Source: JBBCJT01 sp037190665 (GTDB taxonomy: Bacteria > Pseudomonadota > Alphaproteobacteria > Acetobacterales > Acetobacteraceae). Taken from it: DNA of 64,000 bases. Shown one piece after another: positions 17,696-26,499 of this stretch. The stretch is from NCBI GenBank assembly GCA_037190665.1, contig JBBCJT010000137.1:1-64000 (forward strand), written 5' to 3'. Each line of letters opens with the position of its first letter. Position 1 is the first letter of the stretch. Under the pieces are notes generated by a model. It was not told where the DNA came from and did no database searches. It saw only the letters and a program-made list of their open reading frames with translations. A program made the translations under genes and the position numbers.

Positions 17696-17702
17696 GCCGG
17701 CC

Positions 17703-19253
17703 TCAGCGCGGCGCGGCGTTGATCGCGAGCGTGTAGCCGTCCGCGCGCGGGGTGTAGACGACGCCCGGGCCCGTCGCCCAGGAATTGGCGAGGAAGAAGA
17801 CCGGGATCACCGCGACCTCGGCGATGGCGATGCGCGTCGCTTCCTGCAGCAGCGCCTCCCGCTTCGCATCGTCCACGGTGGCCAGCGCTTCGCTCAGCGC
17901 GGCGTCCACCTTGGGGTTGGAGAAGCGCCCCCGATTGCCCGAACCGTCGCCGCGCGCCGGATCGAAGGTCGCCACGAGCGGCCGCAGCACGGAGGACGCC
18001 TCGCCGGTCTCCGCCGCCGCGCCGCCCATGATCAGGCTGTATTCCCGGTTCGAAGCGCGGGTGAAGAACACGTTGCCGGGCAGCGCCTCCACCCCGGTCT
18101 GGATGCCGATGCGCGTGAACATCTGCGCGAGTGCCTGACCCACGCGCTCGTCGTTCGGATAGCGGTCGTTGGTGACATGCAGGGTCAGCGCGAAGCCGTT
18201 CGGCAGGCCGGCCTCGGCCAGCAGCCGCCGGGCGCGGGCGGGATCGGCGGCCGGCGCGGCGAGCCCCGGCACGTGGCCGAACGTCCCGTCGGGGACAAGC
18301 TGCCCGGCCGGTACGCCCTCGCCATCCATGATCCGCGCGACCAGCGCCGCCCGGTCGATGGACAGCGACAACGCCTCCCGCACCCGCACATCCCGCAGCG
18401 CGTTGCCGATCGCCGCGCCGTCGCGCCCCTTCACGAAGGGGCTCGCCTCGCGCTCGTGGTCGAGATGCAGATACATTACGCGGTTGGACGCCGCGGAGGC
18501 GAGCGCGACGGACGCCTCCCGCCGCAGCCGCACGATGTCCGCGGGCGGGACCTGCTCGATCACGTCCACGTCCCGCGACAGCAGGGCCGCGACGCGGGCG
18601 GCGTTGTTGGCGAGGAAGCGGAAGCTGACCTTCGCCCAGCCGACGCCCGGCTGCGCGACCTCGGCCTCGACCCGGTCGCCGGGAAGATAGCGGACGAAAC
18701 GCAGGGGCCCGGTGCCGATCATCGCCTGCCCGCCGTTGAAGGCGGCGGTCTCGGCGGTTTCCTGCGTGCGCGGAACGATGGCGATGCGGCTCAGCGCGTT
18801 GGGCAGCAGCGGGAAGGGCTCGTGCGTGGCGATCCGGATGGTGGCGGCATCGACCACCGTGACGGAGGCGATCGGTCGCACGAAGGGCAGGAAGGAGGAG
18901 GGCGAGTTCTTCACCTGCGGCACGCGGCGCAGGCTCGCCGCCACGTCCTCGGCCTCGACGGGGCTGCCGTTGTGGAAGCGCAGGCCGGGGCGGAGGCGGA
19001 ATTCCCATACCGTGGGCTCCACCGCCCGCCAGCTCTCCGCCACGCCCGGCACGATGCGCTGGCGGTCGTCCTGGTTGACCAGCCCGTCGAAGAAGTTGCG
19101 GGCCAGCGCGCTGTTGGAGCCGATGACGTGGAAGTGCGGATCGAGCGAGGTGATGGCGGAGGCGAGGCCGATGCGCAGCTCCTGCGCGGCGGCGGTGCCC
19201 GTGCCGGCGGCCAGTGCGATGGCGGTGGCGGCGAGTGCTGCGCGCAGGCTCAT
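17703..19253 (-). CDS. ABC transporter substrate-binding protein (SBP family 5)
   Basis: A 516-residue periplasmic protein of the oligopeptide/nickel binding family. It has a signal peptide (MSLRAALAATAIALAAGTGT, cleaved after AAAQ), then ELRIGLASAITSLDPHFHVI and the family signature RLRPGLRFHNGSPVEAEDV. AAGGAG stands 7 nt before the ATG. There are no permease or ATPase genes beside it, so it is an orphan or shares a transporter encoded elsewhere. The nucleoside hydrolase follows 7 bp downstream, pointing to a ligand other than peptides. Confidence 0.92.
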   Translation of the reverse strand: MSLRAALAATAIALAAGTGTAAAQELRIGLASAITSLDPHFHVIGSNSALARNFFDGLVNQDDRQRIVPGVAESWRAVEPTVWEFRLRPGLRFHNGSPVEAEDVAASLRRVPQVKNSPSSFLPFVRPIASVTVVDAATIRIATHEPFPLLPNALSRIAIVPRTQETAETAAFNGGQAMIGTGPLRFVRYLPGDRVEAEVAQPGVGWAKVSFRFLANNAARVAALLSRDVDVIEQVPPADIVRLRREASVALASAASNRVMYLHLDHEREASPFVKGRDGAAIGNALRDVRVREALSLSIDRAALVARIMDGEGVPAGQLVPDGTFGHVPGLAAPAADPARARRLLAEAGLPNGFALTLHVTNDRYPNDERVGQALAQMFTRIGIQTGVEALPGNVFFTRASNREYSLIMGGAAAETGEASSVLRPLVATFDPARGDGSGNRGRFSNPKVDAALSEALATVDDAKREALLQEATRIAIAEVAVIPVFFLANSWATGPGVVYTPRADGYTLAINAAPR

Positions 19254-19310
19254 GATCCGCTCCTTCCGTTTACGCTCGCGGTATGGCGGGGCGCGGCGGG
19301 GCGGTAAAGG

Positions 19311-20354
19311 TCAGCGGCGTATCCGCATCCGTTCGGCGATCAGCCGCGACAGCGCCGGGCCGACCAGCATGACGCCGAACAGGCGCAGCGTCTGCACGGC
19401 CATGACGAAGCCGGCATCCACGTTGGTGGTGCTGGCGATCACCGCGATGGAATCGACGCCGCCCGGGCTGGTGGCGAGGTAGGCGGTCAGCGGGTCGATG
19501 CCGAGCAGCCAGACCAGCAGCCAGGCGAGCAGGCCGCAGCTCGCCATCAGCGCGATGATGGACAGCATGATCTGCGGCAGGACGCGCAGCGCGTGGATCA
19601 GCACCTCGCGGGTGAAGCCGAGGCCGATGCTCCAGCCGATCACGGCGTAGCTCGGCACCAGCAGCCAGGGGGGCAGTTCGATGCGGATCAGTCCCAGCCC
19701 CTGCAGCGTGGCGCCGAGGATCATCGGCAGCAGCATCGGCCCGGCCGGCAGGCGCACGCGCTGGCCGAGGAACGCGCCGCCGAAGGCGATGGCGACCGTC
19801 GCCAGCAGGTCGACGGGCTGGAGCGGCGGCAGCCAGACCACGGGCCCGGCGGTGGCGTCCACCCCCGCCCAGAGCCGGCCGACCAGGGCGGCCGTGCCCG
19901 CGACGCAGACCACGCGCAGGTACTGCATGAAGGCGACCAGCCGCGAATCCGCGTCGTAGTGCCGGGCCATCAGCACCATCGCGGCCGCCGCGCCGGCGGA
20001 GGTGCCCCAGATCGCGGTCGTGCCCGGCAGCCCGCCGCGGAGCGCCAGCGTCCAGCCGATTACCGCGCTCGCCAGCAGCGTCGCGGCGATGACGGCGGCG
20101 AAGAGAGGGCCGTCCGCGAGCACGGTGGCGAGGATCGCGGGGGTGATGGCGGCGGCCACGATGCAGCCGACGATGGACTGCGCCGCCCGGAAGGGCAGGG
20201 AGGGCACGCGCAGCTTCAGGCCGGCGAGCGCGAATCCGATGCCGGCGATCATGGGGCCGAGCAGCGCCGCGGCCGGCATGTGCACGGCCGACAGCGCGGC
20301 CTCGATCACCACCGACGCGGCGAGCAGCCCCGCCCAGGTCAGCGCGGTCTGCAT
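19311..20354 (-). CDS. AbrB-family integral membrane protein
   Basis: A 347-residue membrane protein with about 9-10 helices, of the AbrB / 'putative ammonia monooxygenase' family (internally duplicated). Repeated features are AALLGPMIAGIGFALAGL near residue 30 and PAGPMLLPMILGATLQGLGL in the second half, plus GLPGTTAIWGTSAGAAAAMV. The family name is historical; these are membrane proteins, not DNA-binding AbrB. No reaction is established; related proteins have been linked to gene regulation or transport. Confidence 0.88.
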   Translation of the reverse strand: MQTALTWAGLLAASVVIEAALSAVHMPAAALLGPMIAGIGFALAGLKLRVPSLPFRAAQSIVGCIVAAAITPAILATVLADGPLFAAVIAATLLASAVIGWTLALRGGLPGTTAIWGTSAGAAAAMVLMARHYDADSRLVAFMQYLRVVCVAGTAALVGRLWAGVDATAGPVVWLPPLQPVDLLATVAIAFGGAFLGQRVRLPAGPMLLPMILGATLQGLGLIRIELPPWLLVPSYAVIGWSIGLGFTREVLIHALRVLPQIMLSIIALMASCGLLAWLLVWLLGIDPLTAYLATSPGGVDSIAVIASTTNVDAGFVMAVQTLRLFGVMLVGPALSRLIAERMRIRR

Positions 20355-20442
20355 CCGGCCGGTCAGGATAGCGGCTCTGGCGGGAGGGGAGGTCGGGGGC
20401 GGATCATGCTGCGCGGCAGCAAAGGCCGGCCGCGCCGATCAG

Positions 20443-20478
20443 GCAAACGAAACCGGCGGCATGGTGCCATGCCGCCGG
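20443..20478 (-). terminator. Rho-independent terminator of rpoH
   Basis: CCGGCGGCATGG (20453-20464) pairs perfectly with 20467-20478 around a 2-nt centre; read on the minus strand the stem is followed at once by TTTCGTTT. It starts 21 bp after the rpoH stop codon, so it should end the rpoH transcript before the AbrB-family gene. Confidence 0.85.
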
Positions 20479-20498
20479 CGGGTCTTCTCAGGCGGGGA

Positions 20499-21398
20499 TC
20501 AGAACGCGGCCGCCGCGGCGGCGGTGCGTTCCCGCTGGGCGGCGATCTGCGCCTTCATGGATTTCTGCAGCTTCTCGAACGCGCGCACCTCGATCTGGCG
20601 CACCCGCTCGCGGCTGATCTTGTACTGGACCGACAGGTCCTCGAGCGTGGTCGGGTTCTCCTTCAGCCGGCGCTCGATCAGGATGTGCCGCTCGCGGTCG
20701 TTCAGCGTCTTCAGTGCCTCGGCGAGCAGGGCCTTGCGGCCGGTAAACTCCTCGCGCTCGGCGAGCACCGTCTCCTGGCTCTCGGCGTCATCGACCAGCC
20801 AGTCCTGCCACTCGCCCTCGCTGTCGGAGCGGACGGGGGCGTTCAGGCTGTTGTCGGGCGCCGCCAGGCGGCGGTTCATCGAGATCACGTCCTGCTCCGG
20901 CACGTCGAGCACATGGGCGATCTTCGCCACCTGCTCGGGCTGGAGGTCGCCGTCCTCGATCGCCTGCATCTGGCCCTTCAGCCGGCGCAGGTTGAAGAAC
21001 AGCTTCTTCTGGGCGGCCGTGGTGCCCATCTTCACCAGCGACCAGGAGTGCAGGATGTATTCCTGGATCGCGGCACGGATCCACCACATGGCGTAGGTGG
21101 CGAGGCGGAACCCGCGGTCCGGGTCGAACCGCTTGACCGCCTGCATCATGCCCACGTTGCCCTCGCTGATCAGCTCGCTGACCGGCAGGCCGTAGCCGCG
21201 GTAGCCCATGGCGATCTTCGCGACGAGACGCAGGTGGGAGGTGACAAGCCGGTGGGCCGACTCCATATCACCCGTGTCGCGCCACGTTTGGGCCAGCCGC
21301 AACTCTTCCTCGTGCGTGAGCATGGGGAACTTGCGGATTTCCTGCAGATAGCGGGACAGGTTGCCTTCGGACGCGATAGGAATGACGGCGGTGGCCAA
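20499..21398 (-). CDS. rpoH: RNA polymerase sigma-32 factor RpoH
   Basis: A 299-residue heat-shock sigma factor. Region 1.2 is NLSRYLQEIRKFPMLTHEEE, region 2 contains FRLATYAMWWIRAAIQEYI, the RpoH box is QKKLFFNLRR, and region 4.2 is SRERVRQIEVRAFEKLQ. The start is TTG: AGGAGG stands 6 nt upstream, and the next ATG (residue 26) would cut into the conserved N-terminus. A sigma-70-type promoter lies about 190 bp upstream and a terminator follows. It directs chaperone and protease genes after heat or protein damage. rluD is the next gene upstream, as in many alphaproteobacteria. Confidence 0.97.
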   Translation of the reverse strand: MATAVIPIASEGNLSRYLQEIRKFPMLTHEEELRLAQTWRDTGDMESAHRLVTSHLRLVAKIAMGYRGYGLPVSELISEGNVGMMQAVKRFDPDRGFRLATYAMWWIRAAIQEYILHSWSLVKMGTTAAQKKLFFNLRRLKGQMQAIEDGDLQPEQVAKIAHVLDVPEQDVISMNRRLAAPDNSLNAPVRSDSEGEWQDWLVDDAESQETVLAEREEFTGRKALLAEALKTLNDRERHILIERRLKENPTTLEDLSVQYKISRERVRQIEVRAFEKLQKSMKAQIAAQRERTAAAAAAF

Positions 21399-21585
21399 TA
21401 CGAGCCTCCTGTTGTCGGACGCGCTTGCTTCCCTGACTGTAAAGGCGAAGGGCGTATCCGGTTGCGACTGTACCCAGTCCGGGCGCGGGATCGGCCTTCA
21501 CGTCCCGGCGAGAAGCTCCTGAGAGCGGCAACCTCCGCCGGAGGCCGTCCACGGACCGGCGCCCCCGGCTGCCGTGGTGAGCGGT

Positions 21586-21614
21586 CGTATATCGGACCAT
21601 TCTTGTCCTGTCAA
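21586..21614 (-). promoter_or_regulatory. Sigma-70-type promoter of rpoH
   Basis: On the minus strand TTGACA (21614-21609) and TATACG (21591-21586) are separated by exactly 17 bp. It lies just beyond the rluD stop codon and predicts a start point near 21579, giving rpoH a leader of about 180 nt. The match to the housekeeping consensus is the best seen in this window. Confidence 0.8.
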
Positions 21615-21637
21615 GGAAATCCGACGTCACAGGTCGG

Positions 21638-22603
21638 TTATGTGGCGTCCAGCGCGGCGATGAGGCCCCCCATGTCGGCGGGCATCGGCGTCTCGAAGGA
21701 CAGGGCAGCCCCGGTGCGCGGATGGGCGAAGCCGAGCCGGGCGGCGTGCAGGGCCTGCCGGGGAAAATCGAGCAATGTCCGGCGGATATCGGCCGGCAGC
21801 CGGGACGCGGCCGTCGGCGTGCGGCGCAGGTAGACCGGATCGCCGACGATGGGATGGCCGCGGCTGGCGAGGTGGACGCGGATCTGATGGGTGCGGCCGG
21901 TGGCGAGCCGGCATTCGAGCAGCGCGCAGCCGGCGTGCCAGATTCTCAACGTGCGATAGCGGGTCAGCGCCGGCTTTCCGCCCCTTGCGACAACGGCCAT
22001 GCGCTTGCGCTCCCGCGGGTCGCGGCCGATCGCGCCCTCGATCTCCCCGGCCGGCGGGGCGGGCAGGCCCCAGGCGAGGGCAAGGTAGGCGCGATCCAGG
22101 TCGCGGGCGGCGAAGGCGGTGGTCAGCGCGGCGTTGGCAAGCTCGGTCTTGGCCACGACCATGACCCCGGAGGTGTCCTTGTCGAGCCGGTGGACGATCC
22201 CCGGCCGCTTCTCCCCGTTGATCCCCGGCAGCGTGTCCCCACAATGGGCGAGCAGGGCGTTGACGAGCGTGCCCGCCTCGTTGCCCGGGGCCGGGTGGAC
22301 GACGAGGCCGGCCGGCTTGTCGAGCACGATAAGGTCCGCATCCTCGTAAAGGATGGTGAACGGGATCGCCTCTGGCGCCGGGCGGGCCGAGGCCGGATCG
22401 GGCAGGACCAGCACGTAGCGCGCCCCGGCCCGCACCGATTCGGCCGGATCCGACAGGGCATGCCCGTCGCGCGTGGCGGCCCCCGCCTCGATCAACGCCT
22501 TGACGCGGGATCGGGAGATGTCGCCTAAGGCCGAGGCGAGGAAGCGGTCGGCGCGTTCGCCGGCGGCGGCGGCGGGCGCTGTGGCCTCGCGGAATTGGGG
22601 CAT
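21638..22603 (-). CDS. rluD: Ribosomal large subunit pseudouridine synthase RluD
   Basis: A 321-residue RNA-modifying enzyme that makes pseudouridines in helix 69 of 23S rRNA. An S4-type RNA-binding part occupies the N-terminus (RADRFLASALGDISRSRVKA), followed by the catalytic segment with its Asp in GIVHRLDKDTSGVMVVAK near residue 137 and LLECRLATGRTHQIRVHLA. The ATG at 22603 is chosen; the frame upstream lies in the divergent gene. Its start codon is only 6 bp from that of the small membrane protein on the other strand. Confidence 0.95.
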   Translation of the reverse strand: MPQFREATAPAAAAGERADRFLASALGDISRSRVKALIEAGAATRDGHALSDPAESVRAGARYVLVLPDPASARPAPEAIPFTILYEDADLIVLDKPAGLVVHPAPGNEAGTLVNALLAHCGDTLPGINGEKRPGIVHRLDKDTSGVMVVAKTELANAALTTAFAARDLDRAYLALAWGLPAPPAGEIEGAIGRDPRERKRMAVVARGGKPALTRYRTLRIWHAGCALLECRLATGRTHQIRVHLASRGHPIVGDPVYLRRTPTAASRLPADIRRTLLDFPRQALHAARLGFAHPRTGAALSFETPMPADMGGLIAALDAT

Positions 22604-22609
22604 GGCGCG

Positions 22610-22936
22610 ATGACTACACCAGGCAGGGGCGGCGCGCTCGCCCCCGGATCGGCAGGCTACCGGGCGCTGAAGATCGCCGTGGTGGTGATGGGACTGATGA
22701 TCGTCGCCGGCACGGTGCTGCTGGGCGTGCTCGCGACCCGCAGGCTGGGCGGGGCGGTCGCGGGCGGCGAGGCGACGGGCACGCTGGTGCTGGACGAGCC
22801 GGCGGGGACGCGGATCGTGGCGATCGCATCGGCGGGGAACCGCTTGGCCGTGCATGTGACCGGCGGCGGGCCGGACCGGGTGCTGCTGGTCGATCCGGCG
22901 CAGATGACGGTGACGGCGCGTATCGGGGTGCCCTGA
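22610..22936 (+). CDS. Small membrane protein (DUF6476-like)
   Basis: A 108-residue protein with one membrane helix (IAVVVMGLMIVAGTVLLGVL, about residues 23-42) and a soluble C-terminal part that looks like a small beta-domain (GTRIVAIASAGNRLAVHVTG). It resembles the small DUF6476 proteins that sit divergent to rluD in alphaproteobacteria. Function unknown. The ATG at 22610 is preferred to an upstream ATG that lies inside rluD. It could face the periplasm. Confidence 0.7.
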   Translation: MTTPGRGGALAPGSAGYRALKIAVVVMGLMIVAGTVLLGVLATRRLGGAVAGGEATGTLVLDEPAGTRIVAIASAGNRLAVHVTGGGPDRVLLVDPAQMTVTARIGVP

Positions 22937-22961
22937 TACCGGGGACGCCGCACGCTCTTCG

Positions 22962-23861
22962 TCAGGGTCCGGGGCTGCCGGCCGCGGCCTGCGCGCGCAG
23001 CTCCGCCGCGAAGGCCTCGCTCAGCCGGTCCCGCGCACCGCCTCGCGGACGCAGCAGCAGGTAGCGGAACGCCACGGCCGGCGCGAACCTCAGCGCGACG
23101 ATCGGCAGCGCCCGGGCATCGGCCGCGACGAGCGGGTTGACCAGCGAAACCCCCAGCCCCGCCGCGACGAGCTGGCACAGCGTGGCGCTGTACTGGGTCT
23201 CCAGCCGCATGCGCGGCGCAATGCCGACGCTGCGGAACACCTCGTCGGAGGCGTGGCGCGTGCCGTCCTCCAGACCCAGCGCCAGAAAGGGCTCGCCGGC
23301 GATGTCGTGCGGCCCGACCGGCCGGCGGCGGCGCGCAAGGCGATGGCCTCGCGGCACGACGAGCACCCCCTCGAGCGTGAGGAAGTCCTCCTCCTCGACC
23401 TCGGGGTAGTCGCTGCGGGGCGCGGCGATCCCGAGATCCGCCTGCTGCGTCGCGATCCATTCGTAGACCACGCTGGAGCGGCGGACCTGCAGCGCCACCG
23501 TGGCCTGCGGCCGCTCGCCCATGAACCGGGCGAGGGCGTCCGCCATCAGCCCGCCGGCCAGCGCGGGCAGGCAGGCGACGCGCAGCCGGCCGGTGCCGAA
23601 ATTGCGGATGTCCTGCGCCGCCGAGCGCAGCCGGTCGATGCCGCTGAACGCGCGCTCCACCTCGCGCAGGAACGCCTCGCCTTCGGGGGTCAGCCGCGCG
23701 GCCCCCTGGCCACGGAGGAACAGCGCGAAGCCGACGCTGTGTTCGAGCCGCGCGACGGATCGCGTCAGCGAGGGCTGCCCGATGTCGAGCGCCCGCGCGG
23801 CGCGCGAGAAGCCGCCGTACTGCGCCACGGCCTGAAACGCAGCGACCTGGCGGAAATCCAT
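22962..23861 (-). CDS. LysR-family transcriptional regulator
   Basis: A 299-residue regulator. Residues 1-60 form the winged helix-turn-helix (FQAVAQYGGFSRAARALDIG, QPSLTRSVARLEHSVG), and the rest is the ligand-binding domain of periplasmic-protein fold. The ATG at 23861 has GGGAGG upstream. It is divergent from a PLP-enzyme gene with an 83-bp gap holding a clear 8-bp dyad, so it most likely controls the lyase/transporter operon and itself. The ligand is probably the operon's substrate. Confidence 0.93.
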   Translation of the reverse strand: MDFRQVAAFQAVAQYGGFSRAARALDIGQPSLTRSVARLEHSVGFALFLRGQGAARLTPEGEAFLREVERAFSGIDRLRSAAQDIRNFGTGRLRVACLPALAGGLMADALARFMGERPQATVALQVRRSSVVYEWIATQQADLGIAAPRSDYPEVEEEDFLTLEGVLVVPRGHRLARRRRPVGPHDIAGEPFLALGLEDGTRHASDEVFRSVGIAPRMRLETQYSATLCQLVAAGLGVSLVNPLVAADARALPIVALRFAPAVAFRYLLLRPRGGARDRLSEAFAAELRAQAAAGSPGP

Positions 23862-23908
23862 GCCGCCTCCCGATGCCTCCGGCGCATGGAAACTGCGCCT
23901 GCGGGCAT

Positions 23909-23937
23909 TTGACGGCATGAGGGTGCCTGGCCGTCAA
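23909..23937. promoter_or_regulatory. Candidate LysR operator
   Basis: TTGACGGC (23909-23916) and GCCGTCAA (23930-23937) are perfect inverted repeats 13 bp apart, within the gap between the LysR gene and the PLP-enzyme gene. Size and position fit a LysR recognition site. Confidence 0.65.
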
Positions 23938-23944
23938 TGATCGC

Positions 23945-25129
23945 GTGGCGGGCGGAACGATCCTTCGGCGCAATCCCGGCCTGATCGGCTTTCGTCCGCT
24001 GGACGGAGGGCCTGATCTGCCGGTCGGCGACTGGACGGAGGGCTGCCCGCGAGCGCGTGCGGCCGGGACCCCCACCAGCGTCCGCGCCGTCTACGCGCAG
24101 CAGCCGCGCAGTCTGCCCCCCGCCGGCGCCCGCATGGCGCAGGCAGGCGAGTGGCTGCCTTACCTTGCGTGGGACGGGCTGGGCGAGGGCGGCACCCCGC
24201 TGATCGAGCTGCCGCCGCCCGCGCCGCTCGCTGATCTGCGCATCAAGGCCGAGTGGATGAACCCCACCGGCAGCCACAAGGACCGGATGTCGCCGCTGGT
24301 CGTCGCCCGTGCGAGGGAACGAAGGGCGCGGGGCGTGATCTGCGCGTCCTCGGGCAATGCCGCGCTGTCGCTGGCGGCGTATGCGGCGCGCGCCGGCATC
24401 GCCTGCTGCGTCGTCGTCGGCAGCACGGTGCCGGCTGCCACGCGTACCGCGCTGGAGCGCCTCGGCGCCCGGATGATCCCGGCCGGTGACGGCATCGCGC
24501 GCTGGACCGCCATGCGGCGGCTTGTGGACGCGGAGGGCTGGTATCCGGCCACGAACTACGCGCTGCCGGCGGCCGGCAGCAACGCGTGGGGTGTCGAGGG
24601 GTACCGCACGCTCGCCTTCGAACTGGCGGCGGAGATGCCGGACGGGATCGACGCGGTGGTCGTGCCGACCGCGCGCGGTGACACCGCGCACGGCCTTGCC
24701 ACCGGCTTCCAGGCGTTGCGGGAAGCGGGGCTATGGCAGCACGAGGGTCCGCGCGTCGTGGCGGTGGAACCGTTCGCCCGCGTCTCCGCGGTGCTCGCCG
24801 GCACGGCGCGCACCACGGACGACTTCGCCGGCCAGACGCAGCAGACCTCCATCGCGGGGGAGACGACGACCGACCAGGCCGTGCGGGCCGTGCGCGACAC
24901 GGGTGGTGTGGCGCTGGTGATCGACGATGCGGCCGCCGCCGCGGCGCAGGCCACCCTCGCGTCGCGCCACGGCCTGCTGCTGGAGCTTTGCGCAGCGGCC
25001 ACCTTCGCAGCAGTGCCACGCCTCGCCGGGATGCTGGCACCATCCGGCGGGCGGGTCGTGCTGATCGGGACGGCATCCGCGGCACTGGAGGCCGCATACG
25101 CGGCAGCAAGGCTGGAGACCGCTGCATGA
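23945..25129 (+). CDS. PLP-dependent fold-type II enzyme (threonine synthase / ammonia-lyase-like)
   Basis: A 394-residue pyridoxal-phosphate enzyme. Lys112 in NPTGSHKDRM is the cofactor-binding residue, SSGNAAL the phosphate-side substrate loop, and LIGTAS a late conserved segment. It aligns best by eye with threonine-synthase-like proteins, including GCPRARAAG near residue 34, where relatives carry zinc-binding Cys; here only one Cys remains. The start is a GTG with no clear ribosome site. It begins the operon and overlaps the FAD-oxidase gene (ATGA). It may be a lyase or dehydratase acting on a diamino or hydroxy amino acid; it is not assignable as biosynthetic ThrC. Confidence 0.82.
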   Translation: MAGGTILRRNPGLIGFRPLDGGPDLPVGDWTEGCPRARAAGTPTSVRAVYAQQPRSLPPAGARMAQAGEWLPYLAWDGLGEGGTPLIELPPPAPLADLRIKAEWMNPTGSHKDRMSPLVVARARERRARGVICASSGNAALSLAAYAARAGIACCVVVGSTVPAATRTALERLGARMIPAGDGIARWTAMRRLVDAEGWYPATNYALPAAGSNAWGVEGYRTLAFELAAEMPDGIDAVVVPTARGDTAHGLATGFQALREAGLWQHEGPRVVAVEPFARVSAVLAGTARTTDDFAGQTQQTSIAGETTTDQAVRAVRDTGGVALVIDDAAAAAAQATLASRHGLLLELCAAATFAAVPRLAGMLAPSGGRVVLIGTASAALEAAYAAARLETAA

Positions 25130-26496
25130 CCGCTTCCGCCTTCCATCCGGACTTCCGCGCCGAGCCGTACTGGTGGGAGGCCGCCCCTCCGGAGGACGCG
25201 CGCAGCGAGGCGCTGCCGGAGCGCGCCGATCTCGTCATCGTCGGCAGCGGCTTCGCCGGCCTCTCGGCGGCGCTGGAGGCGGCGCGCGCCGGGGCGTCGG
25301 TCGTAGTGCTGGATGGCGGGCCGCTCGGCGGCGGGGCATCCTCACGTTCGGGCGGGATGGTCAGTTCCGGCCAGAAGCTGGTGCTGACCGAGGCGCTGAA
25401 GGGACTTCCGGCCGCCAAGCAGGTCGCGGCGCTGGAGGACAGCAAGGCGACGTTCGAGTTCCTCAAGGACCTCGTCGCGCGCGAACGCCTCGATGCCGAC
25501 CTGCAACTTTGTGGCCGCTTCTTCGGCGCCTTCGCGCCCGCACATCTCGCGACCCTGCGGCGCAACGCGGAGACGCTGCACGCCCGCACCGGTGTAACGG
25601 TCCGCATCCTGTCGCGCGAGGAGCAGCGCAGCGAGGTCGGCTCGGACTACTTCCACGGCGGCTTCGTCGTGGAGGACTACGGCGGGGTGCATCCGGCCAA
25701 GCTGAACCGCGCCCTGCGCGATGCGGCCCGCGCGGCGGGGGCCGCGCTGTACAGCCACGCGCGCGTGCTCGGTACGGAACGGGACGGGGACGGTCATCTG
25801 GTCCGCAGCGAGCGCGGCGCCATCCGCGCCGCGCATGTGCTGTTCGCCACCAACGGCTACACGGACGATGCGAGCCGCTGGCTGCGGAAGCGCGTGGTGC
25901 CGGTGATGAGCTACCAGATCGCCACCGAGCCGCTCCCGCCCGGGATGATGGACCGGCTGATCCCGCACCGGCGCATGGTCACCGACAGCCGCAAGGAACT
26001 GACCTACACGCGGCCGTCGCCGGACGGGACGCGCATCCTCTTCGGCTGCCGCCCGCGCGCCATCGATGCGGCGCCCGAGGCGCTGGCGATGCGCATGCGC
26101 GCGCGGATGCTGCGGATCTGGCCGGAGCTTGCGCCGATCCGCCTGACCCATGCCTGGGGCGGCTTCGTGGGCATGACCGCGGACAGCATCCCGCATGTGG
26201 CGGAGAAGGACGGGGTGATGCACGCCGTCGGCTGCAACGGCAACGGCGTGGCGCTGATGACCTTCCTCGGCTGGCACGCCGCGCAACTGATGCTCGGCCG
26301 CACCAACCGCCGCGCCTTCTTTGCCGACATTCCCTTTCCGGCCGTGCCGCCGCCCGCGAACCGGTCCTGGTTCGTGCCGCTGGCGAGCGCCGCTTACCAC
26401 CTGCGCGATTTCGCCGCGAACCCCGGTGAAGTCGTGGCCGAACGCCTGGGTCGGATGCGTCCGGTCCGCACGTCAAAAACCAACGAAGGAGGCTGA
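25126..26496 (+). CDS. FAD-dependent amine/amino-acid oxidoreductase (DadA/PuuB-like)
   Basis: A 456-residue flavoenzyme of the DAO fold. The FAD loop is LVIVGSGFAGLSAALEAARA near residue 36, then GGGASSRSGGMVSSG, a long substrate domain, and the second FAD contact GCNGNGVALMT near residue 370. Relatives oxidise secondary or primary amines such as gamma-glutamylputrescine or D-amino acids. The gene overlaps the PLP-enzyme gene by 4 bp, and its last codons hold the AAGGAGG ribosome site for the binding protein that follows. Confidence 0.9.
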   Translation: MTASAFHPDFRAEPYWWEAAPPEDARSEALPERADLVIVGSGFAGLSAALEAARAGASVVVLDGGPLGGGASSRSGGMVSSGQKLVLTEALKGLPAAKQVAALEDSKATFEFLKDLVARERLDADLQLCGRFFGAFAPAHLATLRRNAETLHARTGVTVRILSREEQRSEVGSDYFHGGFVVEDYGGVHPAKLNRALRDAARAAGAALYSHARVLGTERDGDGHLVRSERGAIRAAHVLFATNGYTDDASRWLRKRVVPVMSYQIATEPLPPGMMDRLIPHRRMVTDSRKELTYTRPSPDGTRILFGCRPRAIDAAPEALAMRMRARMLRIWPELAPIRLTHAWGGFVGMTADSIPHVAEKDGVMHAVGCNGNGVALMTFLGWHAAQLMLGRTNRRAFFADIPFPAVPPPANRSWFVPLASAAYHLRDFAANPGEVVAERLGRMRPVRTSKTNEGG

Positions 26497-26499
26497 GGG

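Noticed and set aside
19311..20354. DNA-binding AbrB regulator or ammonia monooxygenase subunit
   Set aside because: The protein is polytopic; the names are historical labels of this membrane family.
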